Shown: positions 1 through 8,802 of the stretch, in pieces | Layout: every line of letters begins with the position of its first letter | How positions within the stretch are numbered: the first letter of the stretch is position 1 | Source: Halomicrococcus gelatinilyticus | GTDB taxonomy: Archaea; Halobacteriota; Halobacteria; Halobacteriales; Haladaptataceae | DNA: 64,000 nucleotides | Reading direction: 5' to 3' | NCBI GenBank assembly: GCA_024227995.1 | Contig: CP100465.1 | Span: 1 to 64,000 of the forward strand | Position numbers and translations under genes: made by a program | Notes under the pieces: model-generated | Seen by the model: the letters and a program-made list of their open reading frames with translations, nothing else | The model's database searches: none | Told to the model about the DNA's origin: nothing

Positions 1-201
1 GTGATGACAGTCACTCCCAGGGACATCGTTCGCTATCGTTCACCCCGATTTTGACACGCATGTGTTATGAACGCAGTGGTGCTCCGTCCCCGCTCGTCGG
101 ACGTGAGTACTGCTGTGGAACTGGCTCCGTCGTACGACCGCGACGGAACGCAGCGACGGTTCGGCCGACTCGGTCGAACGGACGTCTCCCATGCGGGCCT
201 C

Positions 202-657
202 CTACGTCCGGACGACGAGCGTCCCTCCGACGCGGTCACCGACCCGTCTGGGCTGGTCCGACAGGAGGATTGCGGCGATACCGACGCCGTAGAACAGCGG
301 CAGCCAGTCGAGAAGTCGCAGCACGTTCCGGGCGAGCGACGAGCCGAACGACGGGGCCGTCCCGTCGCCGTCCACGACCTGGATACCGACGAGGTACTTC
401 CCGAGCGTCTGCTGGAACCGCCATTCCAGCACCGAGTGGTAGCCGACCGCCAGTCCGAGCCACAGGACCAGCGCCAGCGAAGCGGCAGTTCCCTCGAGGT
501 CGGCGTCGAGTCCGTTCGACGTGGTCGCGAGTTGCCCGGTCGCTGTCGCCACCGCGAAGACGGCAACGAACAGCAGTGCGAACCAGACGAACGCGTCGAT
601 TGTCATCGCCACACCGCGTATGCCGACGCCGCTCGCGTCGTCGTGTAGGTCTTGCAT
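202..657 (-). CDS. RDD-family membrane protein
   Basis: Small integral membrane protein of about 151 residues. Two hydrophobic helices (near residues 18-37 and 57-75) and a third near residues 120-135 surround a segment with the RDD-family look: EWRFQQTLGKYLVGIQVVD followed by an Arg-rich C-terminus with GDRVGGTLVV. RDD proteins are poorly characterised and sometimes linked to transport or osmotic stress. I start at the Met of MQDLHDD, because the 26 residues upstream have no membrane or acidic character. It is divergent from the next gene, and nothing nearby indicates a specific substrate. The family call is good; function is unknown. Confidence 0.75.
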   Translation of the reverse strand: MQDLHDDASGVGIRGVAMTIDAFVWFALLFVAVFAVATATGQLATTSNGLDADLEGTAASLALVLWLGLAVGYHSVLEWRFQQTLGKYLVGIQVVDGDGTAPSFGSSLARNVLRLLDWLPLFYGVGIAAILLSDQPRRVGDRVGGTLVVRT

Positions 658-808
658 GAACAGTTCACGATTGGGACAAGAGACTGATATACCCCTGTGC
701 GGTGTTTCTCGACCAGAAACCAGTGTCTGTAGCATCTGTGCTCTACCGACAATTCAGATCGAGAAACGAGAGTCCACGTTTTAACCGCCCTGAATATGTC
801 TCCCCGAT

Positions 809-1273
809 ATGGAGTTCAACGGTCCCTCCGGACGGTTCCAGATCGCCCTGATGTTTCTCCTCGGACTCGCGACGATAGGCTACGGCGGATACAGCTACGC
901 CGAACAGTCGTCGGCGCTCGACTCCGCGGTCGAGGTGGACGCCACCATCAGCTCCACTTCGGTGGAGGCGGACGACGCGCGACGCGGTACCGACTACGTC
1001 CCGCGCGCGACGTTCAACTACACCTACGAGGGAGAGACCTACACCGCAACGAACGTGTATCCAGGGGAACTGCCACGCGACTTCAGCACCAGAGAGAAGG
1101 CAAGGTCCCAGCTGAAGGGGTACGAACCGGGTGACACGGTGACGGCGTACGTGCCGACGGACTCTCCCGGCCAGGCGTTCCTCAAGCACGAGAGCAGCGA
1201 CAAGCCGTTGCTGGTGGTTGGATTCGGCGTCCTGTTCGTCCTGGCCTCGCTATACTCGTTCCTCACGGACTGA
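809..1273 (+). CDS. DUF3592-like membrane protein
   Basis: Protein of 154 residues with one TM helix near residues 10-27 and another near 131-149 enclosing an extracytoplasmic domain of about 100 residues. The domain has the DUF3592 pattern: ATISSTSVEA, then YVPRATFNYTYEGETYTA and a YEPGDTVTAYV segment before the second helix. The family has no established biochemical role. It is a single gene on the plus strand between an RDD protein and a lipoprotein; no operon partner is evident. Confidence 0.75.
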   Translation: MEFNGPSGRFQIALMFLLGLATIGYGGYSYAEQSSALDSAVEVDATISSTSVEADDARRGTDYVPRATFNYTYEGETYTATNVYPGELPRDFSTREKARSQLKGYEPGDTVTAYVPTDSPGQAFLKHESSDKPLLVVGFGVLFVLASLYSFLTD

Positions 1274-1430
1274 CAGAGTCTCTTCGTTGTCCTTCCTCCC
1301 CGCGCAGCCCTCGTCTGTACGCGCCCGCGCCGTCGTCCGCTTCCAGAGCCGTATTAAACCTGTCGCCCCGTTTCCGACTCAGCAATCACGGACCAGACAT
1401 ATCTGTCGCTGGTGTCACCTTCCAGCTGCG

Positions 1431-2525
1431 ATGTCGCCCCATAGATTCCCGCGAAGACGCACCTTGACGGCCCTCGCCCTCGTCGCGTTGCTCGTGACGA
1501 GCGGCTGCCTCGCTGCCGTCCAGGGGAACATGACCGCCGACGAGATCGGCGAGAAGATAGAACAGAAGCACGCCCAGATCGAGAGCGTCCAGGGGACCCA
1601 GGTCGTCACGTACGACGCCCCGAATCGGACGCGAACGGTGACGAAGAACGTCGTCGAGATACCGAACGAGAGCCTGTCGCGCACCGAGTACGTCGGCGAC
1701 TCCGACCAGGCCGACGACGTCAGGGTCAGCAACGAATCGACGACCTGGCGCTACGACGCGAGCGAGAACACCGCCACCAGGTACGACACCGCCGGCGGCA
1801 CCTCGCTCACCGGGTACAACTACAGCCGACTGGTCTCGAACCTGCAGGAGGACTACGCCCTCACACACAGGGGGACCGAAACCGTCGCCGGGCGCGAGAC
1901 CCACGTCGTCGAGTTCACCGCCACGGGGAACGAGACCGTCACCACCAACGGCACGCTCTGGGTCGACACGGAGTACTGGTACCCGATCAAGCAGCGGTCG
2001 ACGATGACCTACGACGGCGAGACGCGGACGACCACCGTCACGTTCCGGAACGTGACGTTCAACGCCGACGTCGACAGGGACGCCTTCCGGTACGACCCGC
2101 CCGCGGACGCCACCGTCGAGGACTACTCGACGAACGACTACACTTACGAGAAGTACGACTCGCGGTCGGCCGCCGCCGAGGACGCTGGCTTCGACCTTCC
2201 CGATCCCTCGATGCCCGGTGAGTTCTCCTTCGCCAACGCGTCCGTCATGCACAACGACGAGCAGACCAGCGTGACCATGACCTACACCAACGGCTCCGCC
2301 GGCATCACGCTCAGGAAGTACACCACCCACTCCACCCGTAACGGGAGTTCGATCGACGGCGCGACCGAGGTCCAGCTCGACGGGACGACCGGCTGGTACC
2401 AGACCAACGACCACTGGTCGACCCTCGTCTGGAACTGCGACGACCACCGCTACACCGTGTACAGCGATGCCGACCTCCAGAAGGACGACGTCGTCGCCAT
2501 CGCCAACTCGACAGGCTGTCGCTGA
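1431..2525 (+). CDS. LolA/DUF4367-like secreted lipoprotein
   Basis: Lipoprotein of 364 residues. The N-terminus has basic residues (PRRRTLT), a hydrophobic core and a lipobox VTSGC around residue 25, so it should be anchored outside the membrane. The body resembles the LolA-like outer-membrane lipoprotein-sorting fold found in many haloarchaeal lipoproteins: an early helix (DEIGEKIEQKHAQIESVQGT), repeated beta strands and the LWVDTEYWYPIKQR signature. Haloarchaea have no outer membrane, so a carrier or sensor role is only inferred. The ATG at 1431 is chosen because it directly precedes the signal peptide; the frame stays open further upstream without any signal-like sequence. Confidence 0.75.
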   Translation: MSPHRFPRRRTLTALALVALLVTSGCLAAVQGNMTADEIGEKIEQKHAQIESVQGTQVVTYDAPNRTRTVTKNVVEIPNESLSRTEYVGDSDQADDVRVSNESTTWRYDASENTATRYDTAGGTSLTGYNYSRLVSNLQEDYALTHRGTETVAGRETHVVEFTATGNETVTTNGTLWVDTEYWYPIKQRSTMTYDGETRTTTVTFRNVTFNADVDRDAFRYDPPADATVEDYSTNDYTYEKYDSRSAAAEDAGFDLPDPSMPGEFSFANASVMHNDEQTSVTMTYTNGSAGITLRKYTTHSTRNGSSIDGATEVQLDGTTGWYQTNDHWSTLVWNCDDHRYTVYSDADLQKDDVVAIANSTGCR

Positions 2526-2758
2526 GTGCCGCCGACAGCGCACGTACTGCCCTCCGGATCCACCCCCGTTCTATTTGCCGTCGAATCCTCGGACGACAGA
2601 GACGTCCCCGTCACGACCGGGTCGCTGACGCAATGATGAGGACCGGTCGCCGGTGCGCGGTCGGAGCCGAACGCCTGAACCACTCTCGCGCGTGGAGACG
2701 GTACGAGACGACAGAAGAGCGGTCGCGTCACGCCGACTGCAGCGAGCGACGTGCCCCG

Positions 2759-3109
2759 TCAGTCAGCGAGGTCGACCGTGGCTTCGATGCGCCCTCCGTC
2801 GACCGATATCGCGATGCGGTCGACGATCGCCTCGAATCGTTCGCGGTGGTTCCCGCGATCGCAGAACGCCATCTCCGACCGCACCAGACCCGCGTCGCTG
2901 AGCGCGTTGAGGCGACGGTACGCTGTCGGTCGTGAGACGTCGGCGGCGTCGGCGACGGCACGACCGCACCGTGGGCGTTCGGCGACGGCCTCGAACACTC
3001 GGCGGGTGTACTCGTCGCCGAACAGGTCGAGAACCTCCTCGGTCGTGGGGCCATCGTCGGCTTCGATCGCGGGGCGCTTCGAGCCAACAATCGTCGAATC
3101 TGTCGCCAT
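2759..3109 (-). CDS. ArsR-like winged-helix regulator
   Basis: About 116 residues. The central part (TTEEVLDLFGDEYTRRVFEAV, then CGRAVADAADVSRPTAYRRL) is a winged-helix DNA-binding domain of the haloarchaeal ArsR/HTH_20 type. RPTAYRRLNAL fits as the recognition helix. The C-terminal part (RERFEAIVDRIAISVDGGRIEATVDL) is a short strand-rich tail common in these proteins. I start at MATDSTIV; eight more in-frame residues upstream are possible. It is divergent from the HalX regulator downstream, and its target is unknown. Confidence 0.75.
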   Translation of the reverse strand: MATDSTIVGSKRPAIEADDGPTTEEVLDLFGDEYTRRVFEAVAERPRCGRAVADAADVSRPTAYRRLNALSDAGLVRSEMAFCDRGNHRERFEAIVDRIAISVDGGRIEATVDLAD

Positions 3110-3281
3110 GGTTCTAGAGGACCGTCCTGCCATACTGGATGCAGGTGCTAGCTATCCGGACACACCTGCAGTGGCGACTCTAGGAGTGCAGAGTCGATCG
3201 CGGAATGGAGGGCCGAGTGCCGACCCGAAGCCGACCAGTTATGTGGATTCGGACACGACGGTTGGGTGACACCCGCAACGC

Positions 3282-3857
3282 ATGGCGAACGACGCACCCG
3301 ACACCGTGACGGTCCTCGTGGTCGACGACGAGAAGGAGGTGGCCGACGCGTACGCTCTCCGCTTGCGCGGCTACTGCGACGTCGAGACGGCGTACGGCGG
3401 GCGTGAGGCGCTCTCCATCGTCGACGAGTCCACCGTCGACGTCGTCCTCCTCGACCGACACATGCCGGGCCTGTCCGGCGACGACGTGCTCGCCGAACTC
3501 GCCGACCGCGGCTTCGACGGACGCGTCGTCATGGTGACCGCAGTCGACCCCGACTTCGGCGTGCTGGAGCTGCCCTTCGACGACTACCTCTGCAAGCCCG
3601 TCGACCGCGAGGACGTCCGCGCGACGGTCGACCAGCAGCGGCGCGTGCTCGCCTACGAGGTGCTCGGTGAGTACTTCAGCGTCGAGTCGAAGCGCGCGGT
3701 CGTCGAGTCCGAGACGAGCGCCGTTCGACGACGAGAGCACGAAGCGTACTCCGAGATAGCGGAGCGCGCGAGTCGACTCGAAGAGCGAGCACGCCGACTC
3801 CTCGACGACGCTAGCGTCCTCGACCGATTCGATAGCATCGACCGCGAGAGCCTGTGA
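3282..3857 (+). CDS. HalX-domain response regulator
   Basis: Receiver protein of 191 residues. The REC domain (residues 10-125) has the acidic pair VVDDEKE, the phospho-acceptor Asp58 in VVLLDRHMPG, a Thr near residue 87 (MVTAVD) and the conserved Lys in DDYLCKPVDRED. The C-terminal helical region (about 130-190, with RRREHEAYSEIAERASRLEERARRL) is the HalX domain, which is restricted to haloarchaea and has no DNA-binding motif. It lies next to, and converges on, a Bat-like regulator and a histidine kinase on the opposite strand, so the kinase is the likely phosphate donor (inference from position). Confidence 0.9.
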   Translation: MANDAPDTVTVLVVDDEKEVADAYALRLRGYCDVETAYGGREALSIVDESTVDVVLLDRHMPGLSGDDVLAELADRGFDGRVVMVTAVDPDFGVLELPFDDYLCKPVDREDVRATVDQQRRVLAYEVLGEYFSVESKRAVVESETSAVRRREHEAYSEIAERASRLEERARRLLDDASVLDRFDSIDRESL

Positions 3858-3867
3858 GCACGGCCAC

Positions 3868-5409
3868 CTACTCGGTCGTCGTGTCGTCCCGTGAGAAGAA
3901 CGCGTCCAGGAGCTTCCGCTGGCTGGCCCGGAGGTGATAGAGAAGGGTCGACCCCGTTATCCCAAGCGAATCGGCGACCTCTTCGGCCGTACTTCCACGG
4001 GGCGACTCGAAGTAGTCCGCGAGATACGCGGTCCGGAGCACGGTCTCTTGCCGCTCCGTCAGTTCGTCGCCGAGTTCGTCGCGCAACTCGCGGGCCGTCG
4101 TCACCGGGCGTTCGCGCTCGCGCTTGGCGACGATCTCCGTCTCGTCGTCCCGGCAGACCGCTTCGGCTATCCGGTGGACGTCCACGCCCGGTGGGAGTTC
4201 CATGACGAGTCGACCGTCACCGCCCTCGAAGGTCGCCCGCCGGACGGTCGCGCCCAGCGAGAACGCCTCGACCAGCGGTGTCGAGCCCGTGATCTCGATC
4301 TCGAACGAGCGCTCCACGTCGGCGTTGTCGATCCGGCGGACGCCACCGACGTTCGCCAGCTCGGCGGCCACCGCCGTCAGGTCCTCTCCCGTTGCACCGT
4401 GGACGTCGACGTAGCAGAGGAACGAATCGGTGCCGTGGGAGACGAGCCCGCTGAGCGACACGCTCGCGTCGAGTTCCTCGCTGAGCGCTGCCAGAACGGC
4501 GTCGCCGCGAACGTCGAACGCCACCTCGGTGATCGTGTCCGAGAGCAGTAGCTTCTGGTTTCGCGTCGCCGTGATGGCGAAGCCGGCCACCTCGCCGAGG
4601 GTCTCGAAGCTCGTCCGTTCGCGGGGGGATAACGCCTCCTGGCCGGCGGCGTAGACGCCGACGACGCCGTGCACGCCCGTCCCGTGGACGAGCGGGATGG
4701 CCAGTACCGACTGGATTCCGTCGGCGAATCCGGCGACGCGAACCGACTCCGGCATCTCCGAATCGCTGGCGAGCGGCTGGACGGCCTGTACTCGGCCACT
4801 CTCGACGGCGCGCTCTTCCAGCGTGGTGACCGGTCGGTCGAGGCTCTCCCGAACTGCGTCGAACGTCTCGCCGGTCTCGCCCGCCGCAGCGCGAACGACG
4901 AGGTCGTCGCTTCCGGCCTCGCGTTCGCCGAGCCACGCGAACTCGTAGAGCTCCGTCTCGCCGAGCCGTTCGCAGATCGTCTGCGCGACCTCGTCCCGGG
5001 ACGAGGCGGCGACGAGCTCGGCGAGGACGTCCGAGAGCAACTCGTCGATGACGACGAGCCGTTCCCGTTCGTTCCGGTGTCGTGCCAGTGACTTCTCGTG
5101 GCGTCGTTGCGTCGTGACGTCCTGGAGGTACACGGTAACAGCGTCGTCCGTCGGGACGACCGAAACGTCGAGCCACCGCTCTAGCTCGGGGTAGTACTCC
5201 TCGAACGCCGCGGCGGTCGCCCCGGCACCGTCGAAGGCGTCCACGAGCGAATCTTCCACGGAACGGGGGAAGGCGTCCTCGATCGAAACACCCGTCTGGA
5301 TGCGGTGTTCGTCCAGCACCTCCCGGGCGACGTCGTTGACGCCCCGCACCGTTCCGTCGGCGGCCACGTCGATCACGCCGACCGGCGCACGCTGGAGTCG
5401 TTCGTCCAT
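3868..5409 (-). CDS. Bat-like regulator: PAS, GAF, HTH_10
   Basis: Bacterio-opsin-activator type regulator of about 513 residues. The order is an N-terminal PAS domain (residues 1-110, with VGVIDVAADGTVRGVNDVA), a GAF-type domain (about 130-300, containing VLAIPLVHGTGVHGVVGVYA), the Bat-family middle domain, and a C-terminal HTH_10 (LTERQETVLRTAYLADYFESPRG, then STAEEVADSLGITGSTLLYHL). HTH_10 proteins are haloarchaeal transcription regulators; the GAF/PAS inputs suggest a small-molecule, redox or light signal. The start at MDERLQRAP is supported by GGGAGG about 8 nt upstream; an in-frame Met 12 codons earlier is less likely. It lies 69 bp downstream of the histidine kinase on the same strand, probably in one operon. 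Confidence 0.88.
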   Translation of the reverse strand: MDERLQRAPVGVIDVAADGTVRGVNDVAREVLDEHRIQTGVSIEDAFPRSVEDSLVDAFDGAGATAAAFEEYYPELERWLDVSVVPTDDAVTVYLQDVTTQRRHEKSLARHRNERERLVVIDELLSDVLAELVAASSRDEVAQTICERLGETELYEFAWLGEREAGSDDLVVRAAAGETGETFDAVRESLDRPVTTLEERAVESGRVQAVQPLASDSEMPESVRVAGFADGIQSVLAIPLVHGTGVHGVVGVYAAGQEALSPRERTSFETLGEVAGFAITATRNQKLLLSDTITEVAFDVRGDAVLAALSEELDASVSLSGLVSHGTDSFLCYVDVHGATGEDLTAVAAELANVGGVRRIDNADVERSFEIEITGSTPLVEAFSLGATVRRATFEGGDGRLVMELPPGVDVHRIAEAVCRDDETEIVAKRERERPVTTARELRDELGDELTERQETVLRTAYLADYFESPRGSTAEEVADSLGITGSTLLYHLRASQRKLLDAFFSRDDTTTE

Positions 5410-5478
5410 CTCACGTCCTCCCGGCCACGGCCGTCGGAGTTCCAAGAGCTCCGTCGGCGGTCAGGCGGCAGTTCATCG

Positions 5479-6489
5479 TCAGAACTCCACCTCGAAGCGG
5501 GCGCCACCGTCCCGGCCGGACGTGAGCGTGAGGTCCCAGTCGTGTGCGGCGACGACCTGTTCGACGATGGCGAGACCGAGCCCCGTGCCACCACCGTCGA
5601 GGGTGTAGCCCGGGTCGAAGACCGATTCGCGTTCGTCCGGCGGGATTCCCGGACCGTCGTCGGCGACGTAGAACCCGTCTTCGAGTGCGCCGACCGTAAC
5701 CGTCACCGCCGGGGTGTGCGAAGCGGCGACGCCTTCGCCAGCGGAGTCCGGGTTCGGTCGGTCGTCCGTGGACCCGTGCTCCACGGCGTTCCGGAACAGG
5801 TTCTCGAACAGCCGGCGGACGCGGTCGGGGTCGGCGGTCGTCGTCGGCAGGGCGTCGGGGACGTCGAGGGTTGCCCCTGCCGTGTCGACGGAGCACCACG
5901 CGTCTTCGGCCGCCGACTCGACCGAGACCGCTTCTGTGGGGTCGACGACCTCCTCTCCCCGGGTGAGCGTGAGGACGTCCCGGACGATCTGGGCCATCCG
6001 GTCGTGAGCGGTGGCGACCGCCGCGAAGTGTTCCGGGTCGCCGGTTTCTTCGGCCGCACGGAGATGCGCCTTCGCGACGTCGAGGGGGTTCCGGAGGTCG
6101 TGACTGATGACGCTAGCGACGTGACCGCTGCCAGGAGGCTCCGTCACCTCGTCGCATCCGGAGAGGTCGGTGAAGACGAGAAAGCCGGTTCCGGCATCCG
6201 TCGGGACCACTCGGGCGAGATACGTCGACCCGGTGCCGACCCCATCGAGATAGATACCGCCGGCATCGCCGTTGACGATGGTCGTCTCCGGGTCGGCGTC
6301 GCCGGTCGGTTCGACGGTACCGAACCGGTCGAACACGTCCACGACCGGGTCGCCCTCCTGGCGGTTCTCGAACGTCGCCTCGAAGACGTCGTTCGTCGCG
6401 GCGACGACTGGCTGTCCGTCCTCGACGGCGTACTCGAGGACGGGGTCCGGGTGTGATTCGATCGGAATCGCGCTGTTGTCTTCGGTCAT
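5479..6489 (-). CDS. PAS-type sensor histidine kinase
   Basis: Kinase of 336 residues with an N-terminal PAS-like sensor segment (about 10-110) and no membrane helices, so probably cytosolic. The HisKA box has the phospho-acceptor His130 in VISHDLRNPL. The HATPase domain follows: N-box LFENLFRNAVEHG, G1 box DDGPGIPPDERE and G2 box GGGTGLGLAIVEQV. Its small sensor domain and neighbourhood with the HalX regulator and the Bat-like regulator suggest a local signalling unit. The signal is not evident. Confidence 0.9.
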   Translation of the reverse strand: MTEDNSAIPIESHPDPVLEYAVEDGQPVVAATNDVFEATFENRQEGDPVVDVFDRFGTVEPTGDADPETTIVNGDAGGIYLDGVGTGSTYLARVVPTDAGTGFLVFTDLSGCDEVTEPPGSGHVASVISHDLRNPLDVAKAHLRAAEETGDPEHFAAVATAHDRMAQIVRDVLTLTRGEEVVDPTEAVSVESAAEDAWCSVDTAGATLDVPDALPTTTADPDRVRRLFENLFRNAVEHGSTDDRPNPDSAGEGVAASHTPAVTVTVGALEDGFYVADDGPGIPPDERESVFDPGYTLDGGGTGLGLAIVEQVVAAHDWDLTLTSGRDGGARFEVEF

Positions 6490-6502
6490 TGTCCGTTGTC
6501 TC

Positions 6503-6670
6503 CTACGAGGAACCGTCAGACTGGGCTGGTCTCGGACGCCCTTCGTCCGTCCGCGCTACCGCAGCGGAGACGAACAACCCTGGCGACGTCTCCTGCGTCG
6601 TGGACAGCAGGTCGTCCTCGCCCTGCCTCGTCGTCTTCGCCCGGAGACCGACCGGCTGTGGTTCTGACAT
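6503..6670 (-). CDS. possible small protein before the kinase
   Basis: Open frame of 55 codons that ends 13 bp before the histidine kinase start, on the same strand, beginning MSEPQPVGLRAKTTR. Third positions are GC-rich as in real genes here, and an AT-rich TTAAAC stretch lies about 35-40 bp upstream. No family is recognised. It could be a leader or accessory peptide of the kinase operon or a chance frame. Confidence 0.3.
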   Translation of the reverse strand: MSEPQPVGLRAKTTRQGEDDLLSTTQETSPGLFVSAAVARTDEGRPRPAQSDGSS

Positions 6671-7239
6671 GCGTCGACGGTAGCAGCGTCCGTCCGCCGA
6701 ACGTTTAACCTTTCTCTCATTTACTGGTCCTGAAACAGTGTCAGTGATTGCTATCGTCGTATCTGTCGAGTGCGTTTCGTGGACGGGTGCCGTCCGACGG
6801 TCGGTACAGTCGATGCGCGAGGGGCGATCGCCAGCAAGCAGGCCGTTGCCGAACTCCCGGAGCCCGTATCACGGTAGTTTGCCGTCTTCCGGGGAACACT
6901 AGTCGAACGGGCCGCAGAACCGGGAGAGCTCGGAGCACCCACAGACTGCCGATCAATCCCGTTGGAATCGCCTCCGGTGCTCAGGAAGGGATGCTCACCG
7001 ATCGACGTTCAGAGCTAACCAGTACCTTTCCGACTGGAAGACGTAGGTACGACGCACCTCAATCGACCGGAGCACCGACGACCGACTGTGAATGGAGCGT
7101 CAGAGAGCCGCGACGTGACTACGACGAAGATGCTCAGAACGACCCCACCCGGGATGCGATCAGCAACAGAGAGCGAGAGTCGATCGACCAGCACGTCGAA
7201 GTTGCAGGTGACTCAGCCGACACAGTTCGGGAAGAACCG
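6671..7239. other. intergenic stretch, no gene seen
   Basis: About 570 bp between the kinase operon (leftward) and the ion-channel gene (rightward). The channel frame stays open upstream of 7240, but the predicted residues are basic and mixed, without the haloarchaeal acidic profile. The AT-rich area around 6700-6760 probably holds the divergent promoters. No RNA or repeat was recognised. Confidence 0.4.
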
Positions 7240-8241
7240 ATGAACCCCGTTCCATTGGTCCTGGGTGTCGCCTTGCTCGTCGTCACGGTCACCGACCTCC
7301 TCTGGACGACGCTGTGGGTGGAGGGTGGAGCAGGTCCACTGACCACGCGAGTCATGTCGTGGACGTGGCGAACGACTCGAACGGTCGGCGGTCGACGCCC
7401 TCGAGTGCTCACCCTCGCCGGCCCTCTCACTCTCCTTCTCGGTCTCGCGGTCTGGATTGGACTCCTCTGGGCAGGATGGACCCTCGTCTTCGCGGGTGCG
7501 GAGAACTCGCTCATCGACACGCGCGACACGGGCCCGATCTCCTGGATCGAGCGCCTCTACTTCGTCGGCTATTCGTTGTTCACCATGGGGAACGGCGACT
7601 TCACGCCGAAAGACGGTATCTGGCAGATCGTGACTGCCCTCACGACTGCGACCGGAATGCTCTTCATCACGCTGATCGTCAGCTACGTGATCTCTGTCCT
7701 CGAAGCTGTCACGCAGAAACGAGCGTTCGCCAGCAACGTCAGTGGCCTCGGCCAGCGAGGTGAGACGATCGTTCGAACCGCGTGGAACGGTGAGACGTTC
7801 CGGGGTCTCGAACTTCCGCTGAACTCATTCACGGGCGATATCAACGAGCTCGCGACGAAGCACAAGGCCTACCCGATCCTGCACTACTTCTACAGCGACC
7901 AGCGTACGTACGCGACCGTCCTCAGCATCGTCGCCCTCGACGAGGCGTTGACGTTGCTGCGATTCGGCGTGCCAGAAAGCGAGCGACCCAGTAAAGCCGT
8001 CCTCGAGAACGCTCGGTCGAGCGTCGGGAACTATATCGAGTTGGTCACGTCGTCGTTCGGTCACACAGCCGGGCAGGCGCCACCGTCTCCCGACCTCGAT
8101 ATCGTCCGTGAAGCAGACGTCCCGACAGTCGCTGACGAGACGTTTGCCAAGGCACTTGCCGAGTCAGCGGAACGGCGAAAGAGATTGCTTGGACTCGTGG
8201 AGGCCGATGCTCGTGACTGGCCCCTCTCGGAAGATGATTGA
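7240..8241 (+). CDS. Ion_trans_2-type ion channel protein
   Basis: Membrane protein of 333 residues. Helices lie near residues 4-24, 57-86, 100-113 and 123-150. Between the last two is a pore loop FTMGNGDF (about 114-121). It occupies the position of the potassium-channel selectivity filter TVGYGD but has Asn in place of Tyr, a variant seen in many haloarchaeal members. The C-terminal half (150-333) is a soluble helical domain without a recognisable RCK/TrkA nucleotide-binding motif. The ATG at 7240 is chosen because it begins the first helix. Ion selectivity cannot be read from sequence. Confidence 0.75.
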   Translation: MNPVPLVLGVALLVVTVTDLLWTTLWVEGGAGPLTTRVMSWTWRTTRTVGGRRPRVLTLAGPLTLLLGLAVWIGLLWAGWTLVFAGAENSLIDTRDTGPISWIERLYFVGYSLFTMGNGDFTPKDGIWQIVTALTTATGMLFITLIVSYVISVLEAVTQKRAFASNVSGLGQRGETIVRTAWNGETFRGLELPLNSFTGDINELATKHKAYPILHYFYSDQRTYATVLSIVALDEALTLLRFGVPESERPSKAVLENARSSVGNYIELVTSSFGHTAGQAPPSPDLDIVREADVPTVADETFAKALAESAERRKRLLGLVEADARDWPLSEDD

Positions 8242-8802
8242 CCCGGGTCACCGCTGCACGCACTCCACGCGGCAGCAGGGAGCGCCCATCTGGGGTTTCG
8301 CTACTGACGATGATCACGATATCCGGACTTGCTTCGTCCTGCCGTTCCCGCGAGTGGCGACCTGGGCAGCGGTCTGTGCCGGACTCACCCCTGATAGCTC
8401 GACTGTCGACGTGTTTCGCGCGACGGAACTTCCGTTCCCCTCTCCTGGGACTGGTGCGTCGCCGTAGAGGACGATAGACGAAGGTACGTTGAGCTAGTTC
8501 AACCAGCTTGCTACTCATTATCAATGCCGCCGCCGAGGTGTCGACTTTGACTACTAGACCTTCGAAGCGAAATGGAGTGCTTTCCGGCGAATCCGTGAAC
8601 GTTTCCGAACCAGTATAGATGTATGAGGGTAGCGACGTGCGCCATAGTACTCACTTGGGACGACGTCTGGTTGAGTATTTGCACGACCCTGGAAATATTC
8701 AGTGGTATACCGGAGCAATATTTTGGATGTGAAGGTGTCCTCGGGTAGGGCCTCATCTTCTGAGGAGAAACCGGCAAAGCTGCTCCCGATGTAGGTTTTT
8801 GC
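8242..8802. other. intergenic stretch, no gene seen
   Basis: About 560 bp. Open frames on both strands lack acidic composition and look like shadows. The last 200 bp are AT-richer and should contain the promoter of the YHS-permease gene. I see no repeat end, RNA or strong terminator. Confidence 0.4.

Noticed and set aside
51..659. long plus-strand frames over the RDD gene
   Set aside because: Arg-rich shadows of the minus-strand gene; composition is not haloarchaeal.
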